DNA of 64,000 nucleotides from Heloderma charlesbogerti (Eukaryota; Chordata; Lepidosauria; Squamata; Helodermatidae), in assembly GCA_026122225.1 (NCBI GenBank), contig JANEZZ010000793.1, positions 1,426,001-1,490,000 on the forward strand, given 5' to 3'. Below the pieces are notes generated by a model. The model was not told where the DNA came from and searched no databases. It worked only from the letters and a program-made list of their open reading frames with translations. Shown piece after piece: positions 39,701 to 46,938 of this stretch. Made by a program: the position numbers and the translations under genes. Numbering within the stretch: position 1 is the stretch's first letter; the number at the start of each line of letters is the position of its first letter.

Positions 39701-42086
39701 GATCCTCCTCTCCATTTTATCCTCACCACAACCCAGTGAGGTAGGTTAGGCTGAGAGTCAGTGATTAGCCCAAAGTTACCTAGAGAGCTTCATGGCTGAG
39801 TGGGGACTAGAGCCCAGGTCTCTAGAGTCCCGGTCCAACAACACCCTAACCATTACACTACACTGGCTTTAAGCTAAAATATGCTGGAATTTGGGGTATT
39901 TTGCTGATACCACATTTTGCCTTTGTCCCACCCAGCCCCCTGAGAGGTTCTCCAAAATTGAATTTGGTCCTCAGGCTGAAAGCGGTTCAACACATCTGAC
40001 AGAGGGCATTGAGCAGGACACTTAAATAGGATTTGATGCCCTATCCCTCCCACTTAACAAAACTTTTTACTGGCAGCGTGTATTGCAGTGGAATAGATTT
40101 CTGTTGATGCTGAAAAGGTTCAAAGGTGGGTGTTGTGGGTTCAAATGAGATATTTAATGTGTTCAGGCCCCTCCGCAGCCTTGTACTCAGTCTTTTGGGC
40201 AGGTTACTCGTCCTTTGCCAGGCCTCCCATAGCAGCCATTTTGTGGTGGTGCCCAGGACAGTTTCTCAAATTGCCAAATATGCCCACAATCCAAAAAGGT
40301 TGCCTGTCCCTCCAATAGACCTATGGAAGACAGGCCTATCAATGCCATATTAGCTAAAGGAAACCCTGTATTTAGAGGCAATATGAATCAATACTAACTA
40401 CTGGAGGATGATCAGTGGAGATAGATGCTGCCTTTATGCCCTGTTTGTAAGTTTCCTAGAATCATTTGGCTGCCCACTCTTACAAAAAGTATATAAGTGG
40501 ACAAGGCAGACCTTTGGTCTAATCCAGGAGTCTCTCATACAATTATGCATAAAATAGTCTTATGCATAAGAATTTAGAGGTTTTTTAAACAAACATAGCC
40601 ATGAAATGAACTTTCTTCTCCTGTCTTTAAGGGGATGGAATCTAGACAAACCACAAACTTAGGATATGTTTGAACCCTAGAATCTGAACTAACAGTAAAC
40701 CCATTCTCAGAGTGTGGATCCTTATGTAGACAGAAATGGCACCATTCAGGCACAAGAGAAAGAGGGTTCAGCAAGCTCAGTGGCACCCCAAAGTTTGCAG
40801 GAGTACAACATATCTAGAGGAAAAAATGTAGGGGGTTGGGGAGAACCAAGAACAGCTCAATGAGAATAGAATATGCTCACCAGCCACAGAATGCTGGCTG
40901 GCTGTTGCCAGGGAGGTGGGGCAGGATTGAAAACCAGGGGGTGGGGATTGAAAACCAGAGCGGGGAGACAGGGGACAGAATGTAGTATCCCAGAAAATGG
41001 CATGGATGGATGGCATCTTCAACAAATACATTCCACACTTTAACATTTCGTTTCAGGTTCCTCTTGTTACCTTTAACAGGAAATGCGAAGGGTTCTTGAG
41101 TCAGATCAGGGCAATCTACTACAGAAACCTGGACATCTGCAAAGTTTTCTTTCAGTCCATTCTGCAAAACTAGAAGAATTTAAGAGCATACAAAAACATC
41201 TAAAGAAACAGATGAGCTTGGGGCTGACAGCATCAAAGAACCTAACAAAACCCTTCGATAAAGAGTAATTACTTTGACATTGGTCAAGTTGTGATTTCTT
41301 CCTGTTTTAACATGAAGCTGGTGGTAGTTCTACCCAGATCTAAGGGCCGAGCAACCAATTTTCCTTTGACAGCAAGCATAGGTAAATCACAGCCAAGCCC
41401 CGAGTCTGAAGGGAGGAGAGAGAAATCCCAAGAGTGGACAAGAAAGAAAAAGGACTCCAGATAGCACTGTTGCTTCAGGTGACAGGTTTAAAAAAAACCA
41501 AGGGTGCATGGTTTATTTAGACAGAAAAAAGCCTTAGAACTTCCAGCATTCCCCACCCAACCATGACTGGCTGGGGAATGCTGGGAGTTCTAGGACTTTT
41601 TTTCTGTCTAAACATGCATAGGATTGCACAATAGGAGATTTATTACATCCTTCTTCCAACCTGGAGCCCTCCAAATCTTTGGAGGACTACAACTCCCATC
41701 ATCTCCCAGCCAGCATGGCCAGGCGTTCTAATCCAACACATATGGAGGGCATCAGTTTGGGGAAAGCTGATCTAATACTTCCCAGTTTGTGCAGATCTTT
41801 TGTTTTCCAAAATCCACATTTTGATTAGTAAGCATAAATGTTCAACCCGTTTGGAAAAAAAATAGCAATTTAAGAAACATGCATAGGATTGCACCCTAAA
41901 AAAAAAAAATGAGGGAAGTACTATGTAAAACACTCCTGTAGAGATTCCACCTCCACTCCCTGTTGCCCCACCACCATTTTGTACATCACGATCTTTCTTG
42001 GTAACATCTGAGATCCATATTTACTTACCCCCAACAAGTTCTTCCAGACTAGGTATATGAAAAGCAAACTTCTCAACTCTGGCCAT
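27570..42086 (-). CDS. C11orf54: C11orf54 ester hydrolase (8 coding exons)
   Basis: Orthologue of human C11orf54 (PTD012), a zinc-binding protein with ester hydrolase activity. Joined coding exons, in transcript order: 42086-42029, 41169-41071, 39167-39094, 32944-32843, 32129-31953, 30717-30568, 28645-28529, 27743-27570. They total 951 nt (316 codons plus stop), close to the human 315, and all junctions keep frame. Motifs include FHIPSLEEL at the start, DVGGVPYLLPL, GCLLEKYSSKYNDCEF and the zinc-ligand pattern HxHx9H at residues 267, 269 and 279. A non-coding first exon probably ends at 44686. Intron 4 (6.1 kb) contains a full-length BovB. No break in the frame is seen. Confidence 0.96.
28236..28500. 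repeat. Microsatellites (CA)n, (GT)n and C-runs
   Basis: CA repeats at 28236-28258, GT repeats at 28392-28410 and C-rich runs at 28416-28430 and 28491-28503, in the intron just 5' (plus strand) of C11orf54 exon 7. Confidence 0.85.
28529..28645 (-). CDS. C11orf54: C11orf54 coding exon 7
   Basis: Residues 221-259 (DEEVNNWLRFFEMKAPLVC; PVLVSQDP). The acceptor is TTCATTATAG and the donor TCCA|GTAAGT. Confidence 0.94.
28835..28977. mobile_element. Harbinger-like palindromic MITE, copy 5
   Basis: TAA on both flanks (ACTAAAGGTGCAATC; GTTGCATCTTAAGC). It lies in C11orf54 intron 7. Confidence 0.8.
29137..29254. mobile_element. Harbinger-like palindromic MITE, copy 6
   Basis: Here both flanks read TAG (GATTAGAGGCCC; GGGCCCTAGG), so the target triplet varies. 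Confidence 0.78.
29255..30567. other. C11orf54 intron 7 sequence without recognised features
   Basis: AT-rich to about 29830, then a GC-richer stretch to 30200 with an open frame of up to 138 codons that resembles no family I know. Confidence 0.45.
30568..30717 (-). CDS. C11orf54: C11orf54 coding exon 6
   Basis: Residues 171-220 (VIEVKANRRTGEQNF; GDKPVGMGGTFVIQKGKAK). The acceptor is CTCCCCAAG and the donor TATG|GTAAGT. Confidence 0.94.
30909..31045. mobile_element. hAT-like fold-back MITE, copy 7
   Basis: Left GTGGCCCTCCAGATGTTG is clear. The right arm is decayed (CAGTCCAATATCATTGGACG). Confidence 0.65.
31046..31222 (+). repeat. MIR-like repeat, divergent
   Basis: GACACTTCACATACACTATC, TATTATCATTCCCACATTAC and GTGGGATTTGAACCATGG, between two hAT-like MITEs. 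Confidence 0.5.
31240..31366. mobile_element. hAT-like fold-back MITE, copy 8
   Basis: CAGCCTTCCCCAAACTGG start; right end ACATCTGGAGATCTAC of the variant subtype. It looks chimeric. Confidence 0.6.
31464..31592. mobile_element. Harbinger-like palindromic MITE, copy 7
   Basis: The left end has eroded to ATGATGCAATCC. The right end GGGCCCTAA is intact. Confidence 0.75.
31603..31925. repeat. Duplicated older repeat, copy A (contains MITE copy 8)
   Basis: Outside the MITE it matches 44160-44360 over about 190 bp (ATTCCAATGATTACTTGACT; GCTTAAAACCCACATG; AAAACCCAATTCAAAGAT). Confidence 0.8.
31690..31826. mobile_element. Harbinger-like palindromic MITE, copy 8 (with empty-site paralogue)
   Basis: Insert GGGCACAATCC...GGATTGCATCC between GACTAA and TCACAC. 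The related locus at 44252-44275 reads GACTAACACG without the insert, which fixes both ends. Confidence 0.88.
31953..32129 (-). CDS. C11orf54: C11orf54 coding exon 5
   Basis: Residues 112-170 (KKPAVNGSYISHINPQDGGC; FGLLANLYASEGLPGK). The acceptor is TTCTCTGTAG and the donor CAAG|GTGTGT. Confidence 0.94.
32843..32944 (-). CDS. C11orf54: C11orf54 coding exon 4
   Basis: Residues 78-111 (VYDLNTVAKEIQLPGAFFLG). The acceptor is TTATTTAG and the donor TGAG|GTAGGT. Both junctions are phase 0. Confidence 0.94.
33285..33318. repeat. (CA)n microsatellite
   Basis: Alternating CA in C11orf54 intron 4, just before a hAT-like MITE. Confidence 0.9.
33338..33473. mobile_element. hAT-like fold-back MITE, copy 9, with exact 8-bp target duplication
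   Basis: 136 bp, from CTGGGGTGGGCAGAAAG to CTTCTGCCTACCCCTG. It is flanked by CTGTAGAA at 33330-33337 and again at 33474-33481. Confidence 0.88.
33647..33842 (+). mobile_element. tRNA-derived SINE
   Basis: Best-preserved copy here: GGGGCTGTAACTCAGTGGTA, B-box GGTTCGATCCC, then GGGCTAGATGGACCAAGG and GGCAGCTTCCTATGTTCC. It is 300 bp upstream of the full-length BovB. Confidence 0.85.
34134..34144. repeat. Target-site duplication, left, of full-length BovB
   Basis: ATAGTAAAAGA, identical to 37363-37373. Confidence 0.9.
34145..37362 (+). mobile_element. Full-length BovB (RTE) LINE in C11orf54 intron 4, inactivated
   Basis: 3218 bp, the usual BovB length, antisense to its host gene. The apurinic endonuclease domain begins after the ATG at 34211 (LGTWNVRSMNQGKLEV; LGISELKWTGMG). 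RT motifs match the copy at 23948. Breaks are in-frame TGA at 34796-34798, in-frame TAG at 35087-35089, a frameshifting deletion near 36570 and TGA at 37018-37020. Exact 11-bp repeats ATAGTAAAAGA flank it at 34134-34144 and 37363-37373. Confidence 0.95.
37363..37373. repeat. Target-site duplication, right, of full-length BovB
   Basis: ATAGTAAAAGA directly after the CAACAACAACA tail, identical to 34134-34144. Confidence 0.9.
37374..38439. other. C11orf54 intron 4 sequence without recognised features
   Basis: Between the right target-site duplication of BovB and an old CR1 remnant. Open frames of up to 113 codons look non-coding. Confidence 0.5.
38440..38990 (-). mobile_element. CR1/L3-like LINE 3' region
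   Basis: About 550 bp in minus orientation ending (at 38460) in the same GGTCTGATCCAG tail as the copy above. It includes the stretch with GGAATTCAGTTCCACAAG. It is old and decayed, in C11orf54 intron 4 close to coding exon 3. Confidence 0.7.
39094..39167 (-). CDS. C11orf54: C11orf54 coding exon 3
   Basis: A 74-nt exon for residues 53-77 (GICGKPRIADVGGVPYLLPL). The acceptor is TTTTTCTTGCAG and the donor ATAAG|GTGAAT. It lies just 3' (on the plus strand) of a CR1 remnant. Confidence 0.93.
39407..40003. mobile_element. Same 330-bp repeat, copy 3, split by another repeat
   Basis: Left half 39407-39635, right half 39870-40003. Between them is a MIR-like repeat of about 230 bp. Ends GGTGTTGAACCTCAGG and CGGTTCAACACATCTG. 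Confidence 0.65.
39636..39869 (+). repeat. MIR-like tRNA-type repeat nested in the 330-bp repeat
   Basis: Carries CAACCCAGTGAGGTAGGTTA, GGCTGAGTGGGGACTAGA and ACCATTACACTACACTGGCT, the pattern of an antisense tRNA-like head. Confidence 0.65.
41071..41169 (-). CDS. C11orf54: C11orf54 coding exon 2
   Basis: Residues 20-52 plus one nt (GLKENFADVQVSVVDCPDL; EPFAFPVK). The acceptor is ATTCTTCTAG and the donor AAAG|GTAACA. Confidence 0.95.
41500..41632. mobile_element. Harbinger-like palindromic MITE, copy 9
   Basis: Long arms meeting at CCATGACTGGCTGG. The outermost bases are decayed. It lies in C11orf54 intron 2. Confidence 0.78.
41653..41770. mobile_element. hAT-like fold-back MITE, copy 10
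   Basis: TTCCAACCTGGAGCCCTCC at left, ATGGAGGGCATCAGTTTGG at right. Confidence 0.7.
42029..42086 (-). CDS. C11orf54: C11orf54 first coding exon
   Basis: Residues 1-19 plus one nt (MARVEKFAFHIPSLEEL). The exon probably begins at 42119 after acceptor TCTCTTTATAG, giving 33 nt of 5' UTR. The donor is GGGG|GTAAGT. Confidence 0.92.
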
Positions 42087-42784
42087 GTTTTACTTCACGC
42101 AGCAAACTGGACAGCCGAACTATAAAGAGATCAGAGTACACCCCCAGAAAAGGTTACAGGTCTGTTAATGAGCACACTGGCTTAGTGATTAAACAGAAGC
42201 TGTGTGAGTTTGCAGAGCTTCTTATGGTAGGCTTGTTCAGTCACCTTTTGAAGTACCAGACCACAGTAGCCAGGATGTGTCATGGCTTTGGTCTCTTCCT
42301 CTACCCCTAATTTTGCAGCCCAGATCTGCTGGAAATTTAGCAACCACAGTGTCCCCTGACCTCAACTACCTTGGAGTGAATGGAGTGAGGGCTTAAGACT
42401 GATCTAAGGATCCATGCTGGCTGCAATCCTACAGAAAAGGAGTAAGCTTCATTGAACATAGTGGGATTTACTTCTGAGTAAACATGCTGGGTCAGGCAAT
42501 ATGGCTGAAATCCTTTGCACATTTTCTTGGAAGCAAGGTTGCCAACTTTTGAACTGGCCCCTGTAGCTCTGCCTTTAGCCACAGTTTGAACTGAAAAGGG
42601 TTATCTGCTGATTTCTGGAACTCAAGCCTTACTTTCAGAAGCAACACAGCAGGCCTGGATACACTTTTTTCTAGGCAGTTGGCAACCTTACTTGGGAATA
42701 AGTCCCATTAAACTAGCAGGACTTACTTCCAAGTAAAACTGTGTAGGAGTGGGCTGGAAGTATTGCGGCATGTAAAGTTTTGAC

Positions 42785-42990
42785 CACACTCCTCTGCACT
42801 GGATACTTGGAGGAAAGACAACTAAAAGTTCTGTGGCACCTTAAAGATGAACAAAGTTATGATGGCATAAACGTTCGTGGTCTACAGTCCACAAAAGCTT
42901 CTGCAATCATGTTTGTTCATCCATAAGGTGCCACAAGACTCATCATTGTTTATGCTGCAACAGACTAACACAGCTACCCCTCTGGAAATT
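42785..42990. repeat. Fold-back repeat of another family
   Basis: GTGGCACCTTAAAGATGAAC faces GTTCATCCATAAGGTGCCAC. It ends ACTAACACAGCTACCCCTC. It is unclassified, in C11orf54 intron 1. Confidence 0.6.
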
Positions 42991-43721
42991 AGGAGAACTA
43001 GTTTCTTATCCTTTTAACATGGCTAGTGCTGACGACGTCATGTCACCTGTCTAGCCCCTTGCTCCAGGGTTCCCCTCTTGCCTTTAAGAGGCTTATGTAA
43101 TTCAGAAGGAACAGCCTCTGGACACATGACTTGCCAGAAGGGGCTTTGTAAACTGTCCCTTAGCAAGCCAGGGAAACATTTTAACAGCACACTCCTGTAC
43201 ATGTCTACTCAGAAGTAAGCCACACTTTCACTAGAACTTACTCCCAAGCAAGTAGGCTGCAGCCTAAGCTACTAGATGCAAAAATAGCTCATTAACAGGG
43301 CTGCAGGTTTCCCAATCGTTTTAGAATATTCACATTATCAGCAACCCACCCCTGTTATGAAATCTGGTTCCTTTTCCATCCCCCCCCTGCAAAAATGAAG
43401 CTCCGTAACAGCATAACATTGCTAAACCAAGAACAGAAAGAATAAAAGGTAAACATTTTCCTCGCCTTGTATTTCCTGTTTTCCCAGCATTTCTTACACA
43501 AAATAACATCATTCCCCCATCATGAATCAATGTATAACTTCTATCACACTCTCCCATTTGTGGTTAATCACTCACAACTAACAAAGCAGCCAAAAGGCCA
43601 CACAGTGCAATCTAAGTATGTTTACACCGAAGCAAGGCCCTCCAAGTTCAACCAAACTTACAGTGCTGCCTGACACATGCTCTGCTCCAAAGAGTTATTG
43701 TCTTGAATGAAGTTTACTCCA

Positions 43722-43958
43722 AGGTAATATTTTGGCCACCTAATGCAAAGAGAAAACTCCCTGGAAAAGACCCTGATGCTGGGAAAGACTGAAGGCAAAA
43801 GGAGAAGGGGACGGCAGAGGATGAGATGGCTAGATAGCATCACCAATGCAATGAATATGAACCTGAGCACGCTCTGGGAGAGTGCAGGACAGGAAAGGCC
43901 TGGTGTGCTGTGGTCCATGGGGTCACGAGGAGTCGGACACGACTGAACAACAACAAAG
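43722..43958 (+). mobile_element. BovB 3' fragment in C11orf54 intron 1
   Basis: About 235 bp of the 3' end (TATTTTGGCCACCTAATG to ACTGAACAACAACAA). It encodes fragments such as RRRGRQRMRWLDSI. Confidence 0.9.
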
Positions 43959-44029
43959 TGCAGACGTGCAACTATCCCCAGCATAGGTAAGTGCAAATGC
44001 GTCTGTGCAGCCCGCATGGGGGATTATGA

Positions 44030-44080
44030 GAGTTGCTAGTTCAACACATCTGGAGGTCACCAGATTGGAGACAGCTGATG
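44030..44080. mobile_element. hAT-like MITE, half copy
   Basis: Right half only (GTTCAACACATCTGGAGGTC), just after the BovB fragment at 43.7-43.96 kb. Confidence 0.5.
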
Positions 44081-44159
44081 TATGGAATTGCAGTCTTACT
44101 ATTTAGGGCGCTACCCTCGCGCCTGGCAGTCGCAGGGCTTCCCCCCCCCCTATCTAAAC

Positions 44160-44360
44160 ACACACAGGCTGCAGTCTGATACTCACTCACTTCAACAGGA
44201 AGTAATTCCAAGCAGTCACGTGTAGGATTGCACTGTAACATTCCAACGATTACTTGACTAACACGCAGATGCTTAAAACCCACATGTTTTTCTTACAGTT
44301 AGGAACAGCCCTACTAAGCACACATTTATCCTCAATATAAAACCCAATTCAAAGATCACA
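44160..44360. repeat. Duplicated older repeat, copy B (empty MITE site)
   Basis: Same segment as 31603-31925 without the MITE. Both lie in C11orf54 introns. Confidence 0.8.
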
Positions 44361-44395
44361 CACACACACACACACACCCCAAGTCGTACAATATA

Positions 44396-44468
44396 GCCGG
44401 CTGGGGAGTGCTGGGAGTTATAGGCGTTGTTTTCTGTCTAAACAAGCATAGGATTGCATCCTAAATGG
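44396..44468. mobile_element. Harbinger-like MITE, half copy
   Basis: Right arm only (GGGAGTGCTGGGAGTTATAG to GGATTGCATCCTAA). Confidence 0.65.
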
Positions 44469-44685
44469 TAAATCCCTCCAGGACTGTGGCCTCGCACCAC
44501 AATCCTCCTTCCAGAGGGACGGCGTCATTAGGAGTAAGCCCCACTGAGTCCAGGGGCGTTTACTCCTGAGCCAACGCACATTGGGCTAAGCTACAGCAAC
44601 AGAGCGAAATCACCGTGCCCGCTCATCGCCGAGTCCCCGCAACGCAAATAGTCGCTGACGTCCCCGCATTGCTGCAGCTACTTAC

Positions 44686-44780
44686 GAAGGAGGCGCTTTC
44701 ATCGCCTACCAGCCTTGCGCCGCTTCCCCGCCTGCCTCTTTCCCGGAGCAGTTTATCTGCCGACCGTCCAATCGCCTCCC
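44686..44780 (-). other. C11orf54: Probable non-coding first exon of C11orf54
   Basis: Minus-strand donor TTC|GTAAGT at 44686/44685 inside the shared CpG island, 2.6 kb before the exon that holds the ATG. The 5' limit is a guess. Confidence 0.5.
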
Positions 44781-44949
44781 AGCTGGAGCTCCGCAGCCAA
44801 TCGCCGCCATCGGCCCCTGCCACTCTCAGGATGGCGCTTCACGCCACCGCCCGTTCGCCCACCCACCGACCCAAATCCCTTCTTCCCGTCAGCCGCAGGA
44901 AGGGCGCGCGCGCCCAAACTCTCGCGAGATCTGCCGGCTCACTTAAGCG

Positions 44950-45051
44950 GCCCGGAGGCGGCTCTGCGGCCTTGTTGAACAGCGGGAAGGGACGGGAGCG
45001 GGGCAGCGGCGGGAATCCGTCGGCATCCGCCTGGTTCTGGCTCTGGGCTGA
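44950..45051 (+). other. TAF1D: Probable non-coding first exon of TAF1D
   Basis: GC-rich sequence ending in a plausible donor CTGA|GTGAGG at 45051/45052. The TAF1D ATG lies 1.75 kb further on, after an acceptor near 46782. The start is uncertain. Confidence 0.45.
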
Positions 45052-45235
45052 GTGAGGCTTATTGGGTAAAGACGGAAAGGTGCTAATGTGGGATGTGGCC
45101 GGGATATTGGGTGCTTAGTGGGACGTACTGGGTTTGAGAGCGCGGCTCCCGTTTCTCTCGCCCGTCCGTTGTTTCCTATGAGCGGGTTAGGGGGTTTGGG
45201 CCTCGGCCTGTTTGGTAGCGAGGGTGAGATCCTGC

Positions 45236-45408
45236 TGCAGTGAGCTGCCTTATACTGAGTCAGACCATTGGCCCGTCGAACCCAGTATTACCGACACTGA
45301 CTGGCTGCGGCCCTCCAGGGTTTCAGGTCCTGCCTGGAGAAGCGGAGGATTCGAACCTGGGACCTGTGCGTGCAAAACGGGTGCTCTACCGCTAAGCTGA
45401 GGCCCTTC
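45236..45408 (-). mobile_element. tRNA-derived SINE, minus orientation
   Basis: Reverse complement of the same family, with B-box complement GGATTCGAACC and A-box complement at 45390-45405. It lies in TAF1D intron 1, just after the CpG island. Confidence 0.85.
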
Positions 45409-45484
45409 TGATGCTGAATTGCGGCCGATGCTTATTCTTTACTCTCCTCCCGTACTCCCTCGTTAAGAGAACTGGTAGATGCTG

Positions 45485-45830
45485 TATATGTGTCTTATTT
45501 TGTTGTACTTAGATTCTGCCTTTCCTCTAAAGCAGGGGTAGGCAACTTGGTGGCTTCCAGATGTTTTGGACTATAACGCCCGGTATCCCCAGCTAGCATG
45601 ACTAGTGGGATGGGAGGTGTAGTCCGATGCACCTGGAGAGTGCCAGGCCGCCTACATCCTGCTCTAAGGAGCTTGGGAAGGTGTACATGGTTCCCCCCCC
45701 CATGTTATCATCACAACAATCTTGTGAGGTAGATGGGCTGAGAGATCATGACTGGCCCAAGGTGACTGAGTGGGGATTTGAACCTGGGTCTCCTCAGCCC
45801 TACTCTGATATTCTGATTGCGTTGCCCTGC
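45485..45830 (+). repeat. MIR-like repeat interrupted by a hAT-like MITE
   Basis: Left part to 45532, right part from 45662 (CTTGTGAGGTAGATGGGCTG; GAGTGGGGATTTGAACCTG). The MITE sits between them. Confidence 0.65.
45533..45661. mobile_element. hAT-like fold-back MITE, copy 11, inserted in another repeat
   Basis: CAGGGGTAGGCAACTTGG...CCGCCTACATCCTG, flanked by CTCTAAAG (45525-45532) and CTCTAAGG (45662-45669). The surrounding repeat reads uninterrupted CTCCAAGG in its sibling at 39674-39681. Confidence 0.88.
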
Positions 45831-45911
45831 TGGTTTTCTCCTTCGTTGGCTTACTTCAAGTCTTTGGCTGTTGCTAGGAAAACACATGGTTGAGGGATCC
45901 CTTAAGGCAGT

Positions 45912-45973
45912 GTGAGATGTTGGGAGTTGTAGTCCCAATACATCCGAAGGGCACCAGGTCAGGGAAGGCTGCT
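45912..45973. mobile_element. hAT-like MITE, half copy
   Basis: Right half only (GGGAGTTGTAGTCCCAATAC to GCACCAGGTCAGGG). Confidence 0.6.
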
Positions 45974-46630
45974 GTAAAGATACTCTGATACATGGCCTCT
46001 TCTTGAAAGTCTCAGAAGGATAAAAGTTAAAAAGTGTGTTTTGGCTCACTGTATGCAGTCTAATTTTTTCAAATACTCCTTGGTGATAGAAGGGTAAATT
46101 TTCTTTAATCCTCTTCATGGCATGCTGAAAAGAGCCAGCATGCATACAGAAGGTGTGTGTACGTTGAGAAATGTTTCATATTAATTTGTGTGGAGTACAA
46201 GCCCATGATGTTTGCATATGTGGCTTCAGGGTTGCCCCCTTTCAATAACTAATGCTTTGAGTTGGTACATGGATACAGACGTAGAATAAGATTATTGCTG
46301 CAGTTGCATATTTATAGCTGTTTCTTGCTTTTGGTTGTGTGGTAACTAGCCCCATTCATCACACGTATTTAATATCTTCCTCTTCACTACAAAGTGGCTT
46401 ACTGCAATTAAAACTAATAAAATCAATAAGAGTATTAAAATAATTTCGCAGAGCAGCCAAAAAATCTCTACTTTCAAGTAGATTGCTTGTCTTCTTTGTT
46501 TCATGGTGCTGGGCAAGAAAAGTCTTCACCTGGTGCCAAAACACTGTGGAGTTCTTAGAATGTTCTTAGACTTGCTTGAGTAATTGGAGATCTATTCACT
46601 TTTTAAAACCTGCTTTGGAGATTCTGCTCC

Positions 46631-46729
46631 TTAAGGGCACAGTAATATACATGTTTTAGACAGAAAAAGGTCTACAACTCCCAGCATGCCCCCTTTTTCT
46701 GTTAAAACATGTATAGGATTGCGCCTTAT
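46631..46729. mobile_element. Harbinger-like palindromic MITE, copy 10 (short)
   Basis: Only about 97 bp; the right arm lost its inner part. The left flank is TTAAGGGCAC. It lies 73 bp before the TAF1D ATG. Confidence 0.72.
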
Positions 46730-46801
46730 GATGACTTTGCTTTAGCAGGAAGTTAATAAGTGTGCCATTCTCTCTACACTAGTGCAAACTAGAAGCAGAG
46801 C

Positions 46802-46938
46802 ATGGCTGATTCTGATGAAATGGAATGCTCGTTGGTAGACGATGAGGGAGAGTTCACCAGTGGCCACTCCTCCCAAGATTTCCCGCAGTTGGAAACTTTC
46901 TCAGCTGGAACTTTTCCTGACAATCAAGATTCTGCAGT
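46802..46938 (+). CDS. TAF1D: TAF1D first coding exon
   Basis: Residues 1-45 plus two nt, acidic (MADSDEMECSLVDDEGEF). The exon probably starts at 46783 after TCTCTACACTAG. The donor GT|GTGAGC is chosen because the alternative two bases earlier would give an immediate stop in exon 2. Confidence 0.85.

Larger units (their letters stand above)
44590..45060. promoter_or_regulatory. Shared bidirectional promoter of C11orf54 and TAF1D
   Basis: CpG-rich segment between the divergent first exons. It has CCAAT boxes at about 44767 and 44795 and the palindrome TCTCGCGAGA at 44920-44929, an element known from TATA-less, often bidirectional, CpG promoters. The human orthologues have the same head-to-head arrangement. 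Confidence 0.75.

Noticed and set aside
44615..45055. 146-codon plus-strand frame in the promoter
   Set aside because: It runs through the CpG island and the TAF1D 5' UTR. Composition alone explains the lack of stops.
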